DNA of 55,554 nt, taken from positions 1 to 55,554 of the forward strand of contig JAEYTI010000244.1 of NCBI GenBank assembly GCA_023434145.1. Direction: 5' to 3'. This DNA is from Chloroflexota bacterium. Its GTDB lineage: Bacteria > Chloroflexota > Anaerolineae > Anaerolineales > Anaerolineaceae. A program made the position numbers and the translations under genes. Shown piece by piece: positions 21,954 through 31,012 of this stretch; position 1 is the stretch's first letter; every line of letters starts with the position of its first letter. The notes below the pieces were generated by a model. That model ran no database searches. It was not told the DNA's origin and was given only the letters and a program-made list of their open reading frames with translations.

Positions 21954-24900
21954 TTACGAGGCGTCTTCCGACTTCCGTTCCAGCCCAAGGCGGACGGCGG
22001 TGTGTTGCGCGCCAAGGGCGCGGCCAATTTCACGCACAGCTACCTGGAGGGCATTCTCCACCGAGTTGGTCGCCTGGATGCGCTCGCTGATCGCATTGAT
22101 CAGCGCTTCGCGCTCCGCCTGGCGTTGCGCGCGGGCGTACGAGCGAGCGTTCTGCAGTGAGACGGCCACCTGAGCGGCCAGCGTGGTCATAATGTTGGCA
22201 TCTTCATGGCTGAAGCGTTCGATAACCTCATCCTGAATATCCAGAACACCCAGCAGGCGATCACCGGCGATCATTGGCACGGCCATTTCAGAGCGTGTAT
22301 CTGGCAGCAGCGGGTTGGACAGGAAGTCTGGGTCCAGGCGCACGTCGTTGACGATGACGCCGCTGCGGGTGCGAGCTGCACGAGCGACCAGCGATTTTTC
22401 TATGTCGAGCGACAGGGAGCGACCTTCTGCCACCATCTTGCGCCCCACCTCGCCAGCGCCCTTCGTAAGCACCAGTCGTTTGTTATTTTCATCCAGCAAG
22501 TAAACGTGCGCGTGATATAGATCAAATGCCTGTTGGGTCAGGTCTACCACCGTCTGAAGCATTTCATCCGGGCTCTGAATGGTCGCAACCGTTGTGGCGA
22601 CTTCGGCCACCCGAGCCAGTTCAGTGGCGCGCTTGGCAATCAATTCCTGGGTCTTGCGCGCTTCGGTAATGTCTTCGGTGACTACCAGCAGCAGAACGGG
22701 CTGGTTATCTTCGTCGACTACTGGCGCCTTCACCGTGTGGAGAATGCGCACCTGACCATCGCTGCCGGTGGCCTTTTCTTCAGGCACATCCACCAACGAG
22801 CGCTTCTCCAGCACCTCCGCGTCGGCTGCGCGGAAGGCTTCAGCCTGTTCAATAGGATAGAAGTCGAAATCCGTCTTGCCAATAACCGCATCGGAAGGGA
22901 TGCCAAACAAGCGTTCTGCCGCCTTATTCCACATCACGAACTCGTACGTCTTTGCGTCCTTGGCCAGAACGGCGACGGGCATGTTGTCGAGCACAGCTTG
23001 CAAGACACGGCGCTGGCTTTCGATCTGTTCCGATGCCAGATGCTGCTCGGTGATATCCTGGTTGGCGCCGCGGGTCTTAATCGTCTTTCCATTCTCGTCT
23101 TTCACCACGGTGATCATAACGCGCAGGTAGCCCATGGTTCCATCCGCATAGTAGAAGCGATGTACCACGTTGCTGGTGTAATTGGGGTCTGTAGTTTCAA
23201 TTGCCTTTCGGGTTTCTTCAGCAACCAGACCGGCGTCATCGGGATGAGCAAATTTTTGCGCGTAGGTGCTCACGTGCATCTGATAGCCACCTTCAGCCTC
23301 TGCCGTCGTGCGCAGCATGGCGTAGAACTCATCATTGAAGGTGAACATCAATGTCTCCAGATCGAGTTCCCAGTTGCCCATGCGAGAAACGCGCAGCGCT
23401 TCTGAAAGCTGGTTCGATGTTTCGCGGAAGAGGGTTTCGGAGGCCAATGTTCGTTCCAGCAACTGCTGGGTCTCCACCTCTGCCAGGTGCTGCTCGGTGA
23501 CATCCTGGTTGGCGCCGATGATGCGCACCGTGCGGCCCTCAGCGTCCTTTTCAATTGCGATGCGGACTACCGTCCAGCGGATCTCACCATCGGCGAGGAT
23601 CGTCCGGGAGGAAAGTTCCTGCGTGAAGTTCGGATCGGGAGTGTTGAGCGCCACGGCCATGCTGGCGCCCATTTCTGCGCCATCATCTGGGTGGACGAAT
23701 CTGCTGGCATATACCGGCGCCGGTACGCGATAACCGCCCATCTCTTCAGCAGTTGTGCGCAGGTAGCGGTAGAAGGTATCGTTGAAGATGAACTCGCCAG
23801 AAGCAACATCAAATTCCCAGTTTGCCATCTTGGCTGCGTCGAGTGCGGAGGCGAGCTGTTTTGAGGTTTCACGGAGGCGGGCCTCCGAATCGATCGTTTC
23901 CTGGAACAGGAGCCGGCTTTCCACTGCGACTGCTGCCTGCTGTGAGAGGGCTGCGGCGGATTGCTTCTCCTCTTCGGTAAAGCGGTGCTCCACCTCAGAT
24001 TGAAGGGTAATCAAGCCCAAGAACCGGTCACCAATCCACAGCGGCATTGATACACCAGAGACAACACCTTCCTGGCGAGCGCCTTCGTCTGTTTCCTCTT
24101 TGAAAATCGGCTCGCGAGCGATCAGGCCCGAGAAGGTTTCGAGGACAGTGGGATCGGTGAGGCGCAAACCAACCGGGAAGGGTGGAATACCATTGCCGTT
24201 GTGCCAGTTGGCAGCCACACTGGTACTAACCAGAGAGCCCTGTTCATCCATCTCAAATAACATTAACGCCGCGCGATTGAAGTCTGGCAGAGACAATGAT
24301 TCGCAAACCGTGGCGACAACGTCATCCAGGCTGTGCGCATCCGCAAAGCGGCGGCTGGCGCTGTACAAACGGGCAGTCTGCTGCAAGATGCTTTCGCGCT
24401 CGGTTACGTCGCGAGCATAAACAAGAATGCCAATCACTTCGCCCTGGGCATCGCGGAGCGGGGTTTTCAGCATACTGAACAGATGCATCGCCCCATCCAC
24501 CATGACCGGCTCATTGGGTAGGTAGTGTGGCTCACCTGTCTGGAACACCACGTTATTATCAGGCCAGATACCACGAATGCCCATCTCAGGGCTGCCTTTC
24601 ACCACATGCTCGGGGTAGCCCAGTTCAATATCATCTTTGCCGATGAAATCTTCTGGCAGAATGTGCCGGGAAGTGGCATAACCCTGGTTGACCAGGCGAT
24701 AGCGGTGGTTTCTGTCCTGAATGAAGATCCAGTCCGGGGTCGAGTCGATCACGGTGCGGGTCAGGCGTTCCGATTCTTGAATTTGCGTGATACTGTCTTT
24801 CAAGGCCTGTTCGGCGCGCTGGCGTACAACAAGCTCTTGCTGGGCCGTTGAGTACAGGCGGAGGTTTTCAAGGTGCGACCCAAGCACGCTGCTGACTGTT

Positions 24901-26630
24901 TCAGCCAGTTCCGCATCTTCGGTAGGGAGTTGTTCGATGCCTTCCAAAGCGATGGCGCCCACGGGCTCATTCTGCACTTTGATATCGAAGGCTAAGGCCG
25001 GATGGTTGCCATTGCCGTTTTGCTCCGCAGGAACCACCAGACCATCCATGTATTGGAACGCCATTTCTCCACGGTCTTCCGCGAGAAACGTATCCCATTC
25101 CTCGTGTGTCAGGCGGCGCAGCGTTGCTTCTGCCTCGCGGCGGAACCGGTCCGCCTGCTGAAGCAGGCGCAGGTTCTCAATTCGTTGCGCTACCAGCGAA
25201 GCAACCTGATCGGCGATTTCTCGGTCAGCGGGCAGCCAGGCACTTTCGCCAGCCAACTGCAGTGCGCCTACCGGTTCACCGGCGATTTTGATCGGGACGT
25301 ACATGCCGCAGTCATCCTGCACAGGCTCAATCGGATCTGCAAGAGGCGTGGTTTCGAGCAAATCGAAAGCATAAGCAATCCGGTCTTTCTGCTCAATTGC
25401 ATCCAGGTATTCATCCCAACCCTGGCGCACGGCAGAGCGTCCGCGCATCTCCATCTCTTTATACGATCGCTCTACGCGATCGAACAGTTCCGCGTTGACC
25501 AGTGCGGTAGCAAGCTGCGCTGCCAGTGTATCAAACACTGGTAGTTCACTTTCGCTCAAAGCGCCAGGAGTACTGCTCTGTAAATCGAGCACGCCCAATA
25601 CACGGTCACCCGAAATCAGCGGAATGGCCAGCTCGGAGCGTGTTTGCGGCAGCAGAGGATGGGGACGGAAGGTCGGGCTGTGCGCCGTATCGGAGACGAT
25701 AACCGGGCGCCGCTCCAGCGCGGCAGAGCCATTAATCGAGGATAAGTCAATTGGCAAGCGGTGGTTCAGGCGGAGCAGTTCTTTACCGACTTCCCCCGTA
25801 CCGGCGCGAAGGATCAGGCTGCGCCCCGTGCGGTCCACCAGGTAAATTTGTGTGTAGTAGAGCTGGAAGCGATCGGCAATTAGCTGAACAGAGGTCTCGA
25901 GCAGAACGCCCAGGTCTTGCAGTGCCGAAATGCGACGCCCTACTTCTGCAGCCAGCGAAAGGTCGAGCGTGCGCTCGTGTACGCGCTGCTCCATCTGATT
26001 GGTAATTTCCTGCATCTGCGCGTTCATGCTTTTCAGTTCTTTATGGTGCGCATCTTCCACCGCATCGCGAACAGATACAACGGCAATTGCCAGGCTGCCG
26101 ACAGAGATCAGCAGGCCGAATATCGTCATCACCACAACCATGGAAAACTGCGGCCCAAACATTGGCAGGAACATGGCTGTACCGGCTGCGATCACGGTGA
26201 GCACCGTGAGCTGCCGCCAGGAGAACAGGCCAACAGCCATCACAAAAGCAAACGGGGCGTAGTACAGCACTGCCTGCTCGGGAGTTTCGCTGCCGAAAGC
26301 ATCGGCATACCCAAGGAAGAACAGAACGATGACAAGCAGCCAGGCCCCAACCATGTAGCGGCGCGAACGGCCCAGAAAATAGGCCGGGATAGAAACCGCT
26401 GCCAGCGTTATCTGCAAATATGAGCCGAAAGTCACCAGGCCATTGGCCGCAATCGAGCCGATGGTGCCCAGCACGCTCAACACAGCCAGCAGCAGGGCGA
26501 TACCCGCCACGAGCGAAGCCTGGCGGCGATGACCTTGTTCCTTTACCTCATCGCCCGGCAGTACCAGTGCGGCCCATAACCTGGAGAACCAGGAATTAAT
26601 ATGCTCCATGCGAGTCATCTGACGATCCAT
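21954..26630 (-). CDS. Giant membrane sensor with GAF and PAS domains, no kinase
   Basis: 1558 aa. About six membrane helices lie in residues ~40-195 (ASLVAGIALLLAVLSVLG and following), then a coiled coil (QEITNQMEQRVHERTLDLSL) and GAF 1 (~225-385). Two copies of the W-x-x-[YF]-L module come next (~400 and ~509). PAS domains follow, one starting at TRTVIDSTPDWIFIQDRN, then a GAF, then two near-duplicate PAS/PAC units (ANWEFDVASGEF and GNWELDLETLMF). A further PAS (DNMPVAVLAKDAKTYEFVMW) and a last GAF (~1370-1500) precede a ~45-residue tail (AEREALINAISERI). There is no HisKA, HATPase or other output domain. It must pass its signal to another protein, most simply the kinase encoded next. Confidence 0.9.
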   Translation of the reverse strand: MDRQMTRMEHINSWFSRLWAALVLPGDEVKEQGHRRQASLVAGIALLLAVLSVLGTIGSIAANGLVTFGSYLQITLAAVSIPAYFLGRSRRYMVGAWLLVIVLFFLGYADAFGSETPEQAVLYYAPFAFVMAVGLFSWRQLTVLTVIAAGTAMFLPMFGPQFSMVVVMTIFGLLISVGSLAIAVVSVRDAVEDAHHKELKSMNAQMQEITNQMEQRVHERTLDLSLAAEVGRRISALQDLGVLLETSVQLIADRFQLYYTQIYLVDRTGRSLILRAGTGEVGKELLRLNHRLPIDLSSINGSAALERRPVIVSDTAHSPTFRPHPLLPQTRSELAIPLISGDRVLGVLDLQSSTPGALSESELPVFDTLAAQLATALVNAELFDRVERSYKEMEMRGRSAVRQGWDEYLDAIEQKDRIAYAFDLLETTPLADPIEPVQDDCGMYVPIKIAGEPVGALQLAGESAWLPADREIADQVASLVAQRIENLRLLQQADRFRREAEATLRRLTHEEWDTFLAEDRGEMAFQYMDGLVVPAEQNGNGNHPALAFDIKVQNEPVGAIALEGIEQLPTEDAELAETVSSVLGSHLENLRLYSTAQQELVVRQRAEQALKDSITQIQESERLTRTVIDSTPDWIFIQDRNHRYRLVNQGYATSRHILPEDFIGKDDIELGYPEHVVKGSPEMGIRGIWPDNNVVFQTGEPHYLPNEPVMVDGAMHLFSMLKTPLRDAQGEVIGILVYARDVTERESILQQTARLYSASRRFADAHSLDDVVATVCESLSLPDFNRAALMLFEMDEQGSLVSTSVAANWHNGNGIPPFPVGLRLTDPTVLETFSGLIAREPIFKEETDEGARQEGVVSGVSMPLWIGDRFLGLITLQSEVEHRFTEEEKQSAAALSQQAAVAVESRLLFQETIDSEARLRETSKQLASALDAAKMANWEFDVASGEFIFNDTFYRYLRTTAEEMGGYRVPAPVYASRFVHPDDGAEMGASMAVALNTPDPNFTQELSSRTILADGEIRWTVVRIAIEKDAEGRTVRIIGANQDVTEQHLAEVETQQLLERTLASETLFRETSNQLSEALRVSRMGNWELDLETLMFTFNDEFYAMLRTTAEAEGGYQMHVSTYAQKFAHPDDAGLVAEETRKAIETTDPNYTSNVVHRFYYADGTMGYLRVMITVVKDENGKTIKTRGANQDITEQHLASEQIESQRRVLQAVLDNMPVAVLAKDAKTYEFVMWNKAAERLFGIPSDAVIGKTDFDFYPIEQAEAFRAADAEVLEKRSLVDVPEEKATGSDGQVRILHTVKAPVVDEDNQPVLLLVVTEDITEARKTQELIAKRATELARVAEVATTVATIQSPDEMLQTVVDLTQQAFDLYHAHVYLLDENNKRLVLTKGAGEVGRKMVAEGRSLSLDIEKSLVARAARTRSGVIVNDVRLDPDFLSNPLLPDTRSEMAVPMIAGDRLLGVLDIQDEVIERFSHEDANIMTTLAAQVAVSLQNARSYARAQRQAEREALINAISERIQATNSVENALQVAVREIGRALGAQHTAVRLGLERKSEDAS

Positions 26631-26657
26631 ACGATGCTCCTTTGACCTTTCTCCAGG

Positions 26658-28484
26658 TTAGTTCTTCCGATCCAGAATATGCCCGGCGCGGATTTCACCG
26701 GCGGTGTGCCGGGCGTTGAGCAGCTTACCCAACTCGCTAACAGCCACCTCCATCACCGATTCGACCGACTCGGACTGCTGGATCTTTTGGTGGATGGCGG
26801 CGATGGTTGCTTCGCGTTCCGCGCGTTCCTGCACCTGCGAATAGGATTTCGCGTTCTGAACAGCGATTGCCACCTGGTTCGCGATCGATTTCAACAGTTC
26901 TACATCCAAATCGGTCAAACCACCCACCACGTTCTGCTGCACATCCAGCACGCCGATCACAAAGTCGCTGATGGCGATCGGAACAGCAACTTCCGATTTT
27001 GTATCGGGAAGCAGTGGGTTTGGCAGCCAGTTGGGATCCGCGTGGGTATCCTCGACCAAAACCGGGGTGTTCAAGTCGGCAGCACGGCCTACCAGGCCTC
27101 TGCCTCGTGCAATGTGATGACCACGAGCCATCATTGCCCGCCCTGCCTCGCCGGTGCCGCCCGACATAATCAGGTTCTGCTTGCCTTCATCGAACAGGTA
27201 AATGTGAACGTGATAGTAGCTAAATGCGCTTTGCAGTTGATCTACCACTTCACGAACCAGATCGCTCATGTTGAGGATGGTGGAGAGACGGCGGGAGACC
27301 TCAAAACTGGTCTCGATCATACGGGTGCGATCTGCCACATTTTGTTCCAACGTGTTCACCGTGCCCCGCAGCCGCGCCGTCATGATATTGAATGCTTTCG
27401 CAAGCTGGCCGATTTCATCATTGCGGTCGATGCGCGCCTCGCGCGAGAGGTCGCCGCGGCTGATGGCATTGGCCGTATAGATCAGGTCGTTCACCGGCTG
27501 TAAAGAGCGCCGGATCAAGTACGCCGAGATTCCAACCATCATTGCTACCGCCGCTAGCGTAACCGCCAGAGACATAGCACGCAGCTCATTCACGCGCGCG
27601 ATCAGGTTTGCCTGCCTTTGCTGCGTAATGACGCCCCACCCATTGCTTAACTCGCTCAGGTACGCGCGGTATTCCACACCTTGTGAATCGGTGAATTCAT
27701 AAAACCCACGACCACCTGCACGCAACCGCATAACCGGTGGGTAACTTTTGAAATCTTCCATTCTGTTGGCGATATCACTATCGGGATGGGCAATTACCTG
27801 GTTGTTGCTATCCACAACGAAGGTCTGCATTTCTTCATCAATAGCCGATACCTGGGTAAGGATGCTGTCAGAAATCACGTTCAAGTCGCTGGCGAATGCT
27901 ACTGCCCCCACAATTGCACCGCCATCCCACACCGGCACCGAAGCCGCGAGCGCAGGCTCGCCTGAGGTGAGGCCTGTAATCACCTGGAAGGTGATGCTTT
28001 CACCCAGCAGCGCGCGCTGGAAGTAATAGCGTTCACTATAATCACGATTGGGCGAGAGGTCGCTGCGGGCGACGTTCATCAGGCTCTTATCTACTGTGTG
28101 AACCAGGTATAGATGGGGGAACGCCTGGCTTGTGCGCCGGAGAATGACCTGCTGCTCTTCTGGGTCCATGGTGGTAATCTGTGGCAGCGTTGCAAGCTGG
28201 CGCAGAACCATTACATTTTGGGTTAGCCAGACCGAGGTTTTATCCACCAGGGCGATATTTGTTTTCCTCAATTCCACGTCCGCGGTTTCGCGCAGGTACT
28301 GCTCTGCACGACTGCCCATGACCAAGTTCGAGAGCAGTAGGAGTGGAATGGAGACGACGATCATGATGAGCGCCAGGCGGGCCTGCAGGGACAAATTCCG
28401 CAGGTTATCAGGAAACAGCCAGCGCTTACGCCCTTCTACAGGGGTGGGTACGGTCGTTTCGGTCTTCATGGGTTCTTTATTCAT
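26658..28484 (-). CDS. Membrane sensor: Cache-like, HAMP and GAF, no kinase
   Basis: 608 aa. TM1 spans about 30-52 (LALIMIVVSIPLLLLSNLV). An extracytoplasmic double-Cache-like domain covers ~55-300 (DKSLMNVARSDLSPNRDYSE, AASVPVWDGGAIVGAVAFAS). TM2 is at ~305-325 (LAVTLAAVAMMVGISAYLI), then HAMP (PVNDLIYTANAISRGDLS). A coiled segment and one GAF domain follow (YYHVHIYLFDEGKQNLIMSG ... VIGVLDVQQNVVGG). The protein ends in the same AERE...AI..KIQ..ESVE tail as its two sister sensors. Domain order up to HAMP matches chemoreceptors and kinases, but no signalling helix or kinase follows. Start ATG 28484 has GAGGG upstream. Confidence 0.9.
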   Translation of the reverse strand: MNKEPMKTETTVPTPVEGRKRWLFPDNLRNLSLQARLALIMIVVSIPLLLLSNLVMGSRAEQYLRETADVELRKTNIALVDKTSVWLTQNVMVLRQLATLPQITTMDPEEQQVILRRTSQAFPHLYLVHTVDKSLMNVARSDLSPNRDYSERYYFQRALLGESITFQVITGLTSGEPALAASVPVWDGGAIVGAVAFASDLNVISDSILTQVSAIDEEMQTFVVDSNNQVIAHPDSDIANRMEDFKSYPPVMRLRAGGRGFYEFTDSQGVEYRAYLSELSNGWGVITQQRQANLIARVNELRAMSLAVTLAAVAMMVGISAYLIRRSLQPVNDLIYTANAISRGDLSREARIDRNDEIGQLAKAFNIMTARLRGTVNTLEQNVADRTRMIETSFEVSRRLSTILNMSDLVREVVDQLQSAFSYYHVHIYLFDEGKQNLIMSGGTGEAGRAMMARGHHIARGRGLVGRAADLNTPVLVEDTHADPNWLPNPLLPDTKSEVAVPIAISDFVIGVLDVQQNVVGGLTDLDVELLKSIANQVAIAVQNAKSYSQVQERAEREATIAAIHQKIQQSESVESVMEVAVSELGKLLNARHTAGEIRAGHILDRKN

Positions 28485-28525
28485 CGTTCTACCCTCGGTA
28501 CTTTCGTAACCTGGTTGGCTTTTCC

Positions 28526-30979
28526 CTAGGAATGGTTATGCCCGTTGCCGTTGTCGTTATCCGATTTCATACTCAGGCGCGCGGTAGCGTGAGGAACATC
28601 GAGCGCGCGGCTCAATTCACGGACTGCCACCTGTAATGCCTCTTCGGCGGTAGTAGTGCGCTGAATGCGCTGGCTAATCGCAGCCAGTTGTGCTTCGCGT
28701 TCCGCGCGGCGTTGGGTTTCTTCGTACGAGCGAGCGTTCTCCAGCGCCACAGCGATCTGGCTTGCAATGGATAGCAGCAAGTCGGCGTCATCCTGTTGCA
28801 AGCCGCCCACCGTGTTCTGCTGCACGTCCAAAACACCGATTACATCTTCGCCCAGTGCGATCGGCACCGCGAGCTCGGCTTTGGTTGCGGGAAGCAGCGG
28901 GTTCGGAAGCCAGCCCGGTGACGCAGACACGTCTGAAACCAGCACGGGCATGCCAGTATCGGCAGCCTGCCCAACCAAGCCCTTACCCCTGGGAAGCTGA
29001 TGACCGCGCGCGAGCATCGTCTGGGCAGGGTCGCCGGTTCCGCCTGCCAGCCGCAGGTAATCGCCACTTTCATCCACCAGATAAATATGAACGTGGTAAT
29101 AGTTGAACGATTTTTGAAGCTGCTCCACTACCTCTTTGACCAGCGATTGACGGTCGAGAATGGTGGAGAGGCGGCGCGAAACCTCGGTGGAAGTGACCAG
29201 CGCTTTGGTGCGGTCTGCCACGCGCTGTTCCAGCGAAACGATCAGGTTGGAGAGCTGCGAAGCCATGGTATTGAACGTTTTCGCCAGGGTACCCACCTCA
29301 TCGTCGTAGGCAACCGGAGCACGCACCGATAGATCTCCCTGGGCCACTTTTTCCGCCACTGTCGCCAGACGGTTAATCGGCTCGGTGAGGAACCGGGATA
29401 AGAGCACGCCCAGGACGACGCTAATGATGCCGACGATAATACCCATCAAGACGATGCCGCGGACCATATTACCGATCGGCGCATAGAGCAAATCTTCTTC
29501 CTGAATGGAAAACATATGCCAGGGAACAGTGGTCAAAGGCACCGCGACTGCACGCTCTGTTTCTCCGCTGGTGTTTACTTCCTGGTTGAAGAATTCGCCA
29601 GAGAAGGCGGGCGTATCCATCGTTGCCAGATCAATGCCCCGCTGAATATCAGGGATGCCAAATACCATCTCTTCCAGAGGCTGGTCGGCGGGCATATATC
29701 TGGCGCTCTGCATCTCGCGGAACTTTTCAGGAGTTAGAGGAATGGTGGACTTATACATCAGAGCGGGGGAGCTGGTGTGGGCCAAAACAACGTCTTTTTC
29801 GCCTAACAGGATAAAGAAATTGCCCATATGGCCCGAGGAACTGCCACTGCGGAGAAGCTGCTGCTGGAGAACATCGGCGTTATAACGCGCCGTAAGCACA
29901 CCAATGATGTCACCGACGGCGTTACGCACGGGGGCCGAGAAGTAGATGGAAGCCTTGCTCCCCAGATCAGGATAAATCACTGGCGATACGAACGGCAGCC
30001 CGGTACGCAGCGGCTCGCGAAAGTAAACGCCGTCCGACTTATCGTGATATAAATCCTCTTCGCTCGTGTCGGTAACCACAATGCCGAACCGGTCCATCAG
30101 AACGTAGGAGAGGATCATTGGCGACTTCTGCTGGAACGCATTTAGCAGATCGTTCAGTTCTTCTTCTTCCGCACTGCCCCGGCGAAGGGCAGAGTCCATC
30201 TCCAAATATCCAACCACCTCTTTCAACCTGGCTTCCGTACGCAGCGAATCGAGGTTAAAGGTTATGAAGCTGTCGATAGAACCTGCCAACTGCGTAGCTG
30301 AACTCGTCAGCGCTTCATCCGCGTCGGCAGTCAACGCGTTTTCACCCACCTGCGATGCCATCCAACCGATCATTGCCATAGGGATAATACCCAGCACCAA
30401 GCCAAAGGCGGTCAGTTTGGTCTGCAGCCGGTAGTTGGAAAACTGACGGACCTGGAAGGTACCGTAAATCAACACGGTCAAGGCGGCAACAATGATGACC
30501 AAGCGAAAATCGGTTGGGGATGCGGGTGAACGAGAACCCGGCCAATAAATTTCAACAAGTATGATCAATATTGCCAGGAAGCCGTTGGCATATTGCGTTA
30601 TGGCTAAGGTGCGCCCGGTCAGGATCAAACTGGCGAGGTATGAGCAGACGATAAAGGCCATCGCCGCAATGATGAATCCAAAGCCCTGCACGATCATTGG
30701 CAATACCAGCATTGAGCCGCCGAAACCAATGAAGAAAATTGTCCCTGCCAGGATTAAGCGCCGCTGCAAAATTAGCCAGGAGGAAACCACGGAAGTGACA
30801 CCAATAACGATCGGAATCATCCGGCCAACGAGAACGCGACCGGTCGCCGGGTTCCCAAGGTTAGGGAGTGTGCTGACAAAGAAGGGGATGAGGGCCACAA
30901 TTGTGAGCGCCAAACAGCCCCAAAATGCGCGGGTCTGGTTTCTTGTCAGAGAAGAATACATGCTCTTGAGCTTCTTCAT
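28526..30979 (-). CDS. Membrane sensor: multi-TM, Cache-like, HAMP and GAF, no kinase
   Basis: 817 aa. The first ~210 residues hold six or seven membrane helices (LTIVALIPFFVSTLPNLG onwards). An extracytoplasmic Cache-like domain covers ~215-480, with FREPLRTGLPFVSPVIYPDL and KASIYFSAPVRNAVGDIIGV. A further TM follows (GIVLMGIIVGIISVVLGVLL), then HAMP (PINRLATVAEKVAQGDLSVR) and one GAF domain (YYHVHIYLVDESGDYLRLAG). The shared tail AEREAQLAAISQRIQRTTTA ends the protein. It is the second gene of the operon, 33 bases after the binding lipoprotein, whose ligand-bound form could touch the outer Cache domain (inference). GAGGAGC precedes the start. Confidence 0.9.
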   Translation of the reverse strand: MKKLKSMYSSLTRNQTRAFWGCLALTIVALIPFFVSTLPNLGNPATGRVLVGRMIPIVIGVTSVVSSWLILQRRLILAGTIFFIGFGGSMLVLPMIVQGFGFIIAAMAFIVCSYLASLILTGRTLAITQYANGFLAILIILVEIYWPGSRSPASPTDFRLVIIVAALTVLIYGTFQVRQFSNYRLQTKLTAFGLVLGIIPMAMIGWMASQVGENALTADADEALTSSATQLAGSIDSFITFNLDSLRTEARLKEVVGYLEMDSALRRGSAEEEELNDLLNAFQQKSPMILSYVLMDRFGIVVTDTSEEDLYHDKSDGVYFREPLRTGLPFVSPVIYPDLGSKASIYFSAPVRNAVGDIIGVLTARYNADVLQQQLLRSGSSSGHMGNFFILLGEKDVVLAHTSSPALMYKSTIPLTPEKFREMQSARYMPADQPLEEMVFGIPDIQRGIDLATMDTPAFSGEFFNQEVNTSGETERAVAVPLTTVPWHMFSIQEEDLLYAPIGNMVRGIVLMGIIVGIISVVLGVLLSRFLTEPINRLATVAEKVAQGDLSVRAPVAYDDEVGTLAKTFNTMASQLSNLIVSLEQRVADRTKALVTSTEVSRRLSTILDRQSLVKEVVEQLQKSFNYYHVHIYLVDESGDYLRLAGGTGDPAQTMLARGHQLPRGKGLVGQAADTGMPVLVSDVSASPGWLPNPLLPATKAELAVPIALGEDVIGVLDVQQNTVGGLQQDDADLLLSIASQIAVALENARSYEETQRRAEREAQLAAISQRIQRTTTAEEALQVAVRELSRALDVPHATARLSMKSDNDNGNGHNHS

Positions 30980-31012
30980 CGGTTTGCTCCTCGTACTTTC
31001 TTTCCACCGGCC

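Noticed and set aside
22533..23405. Plus-strand frame of ~290 codons inside the giant sensor gene
   Set aside because: The minus strand carries recognisable PAS/GAF domains throughout; no ribosome site or family for the plus frame.
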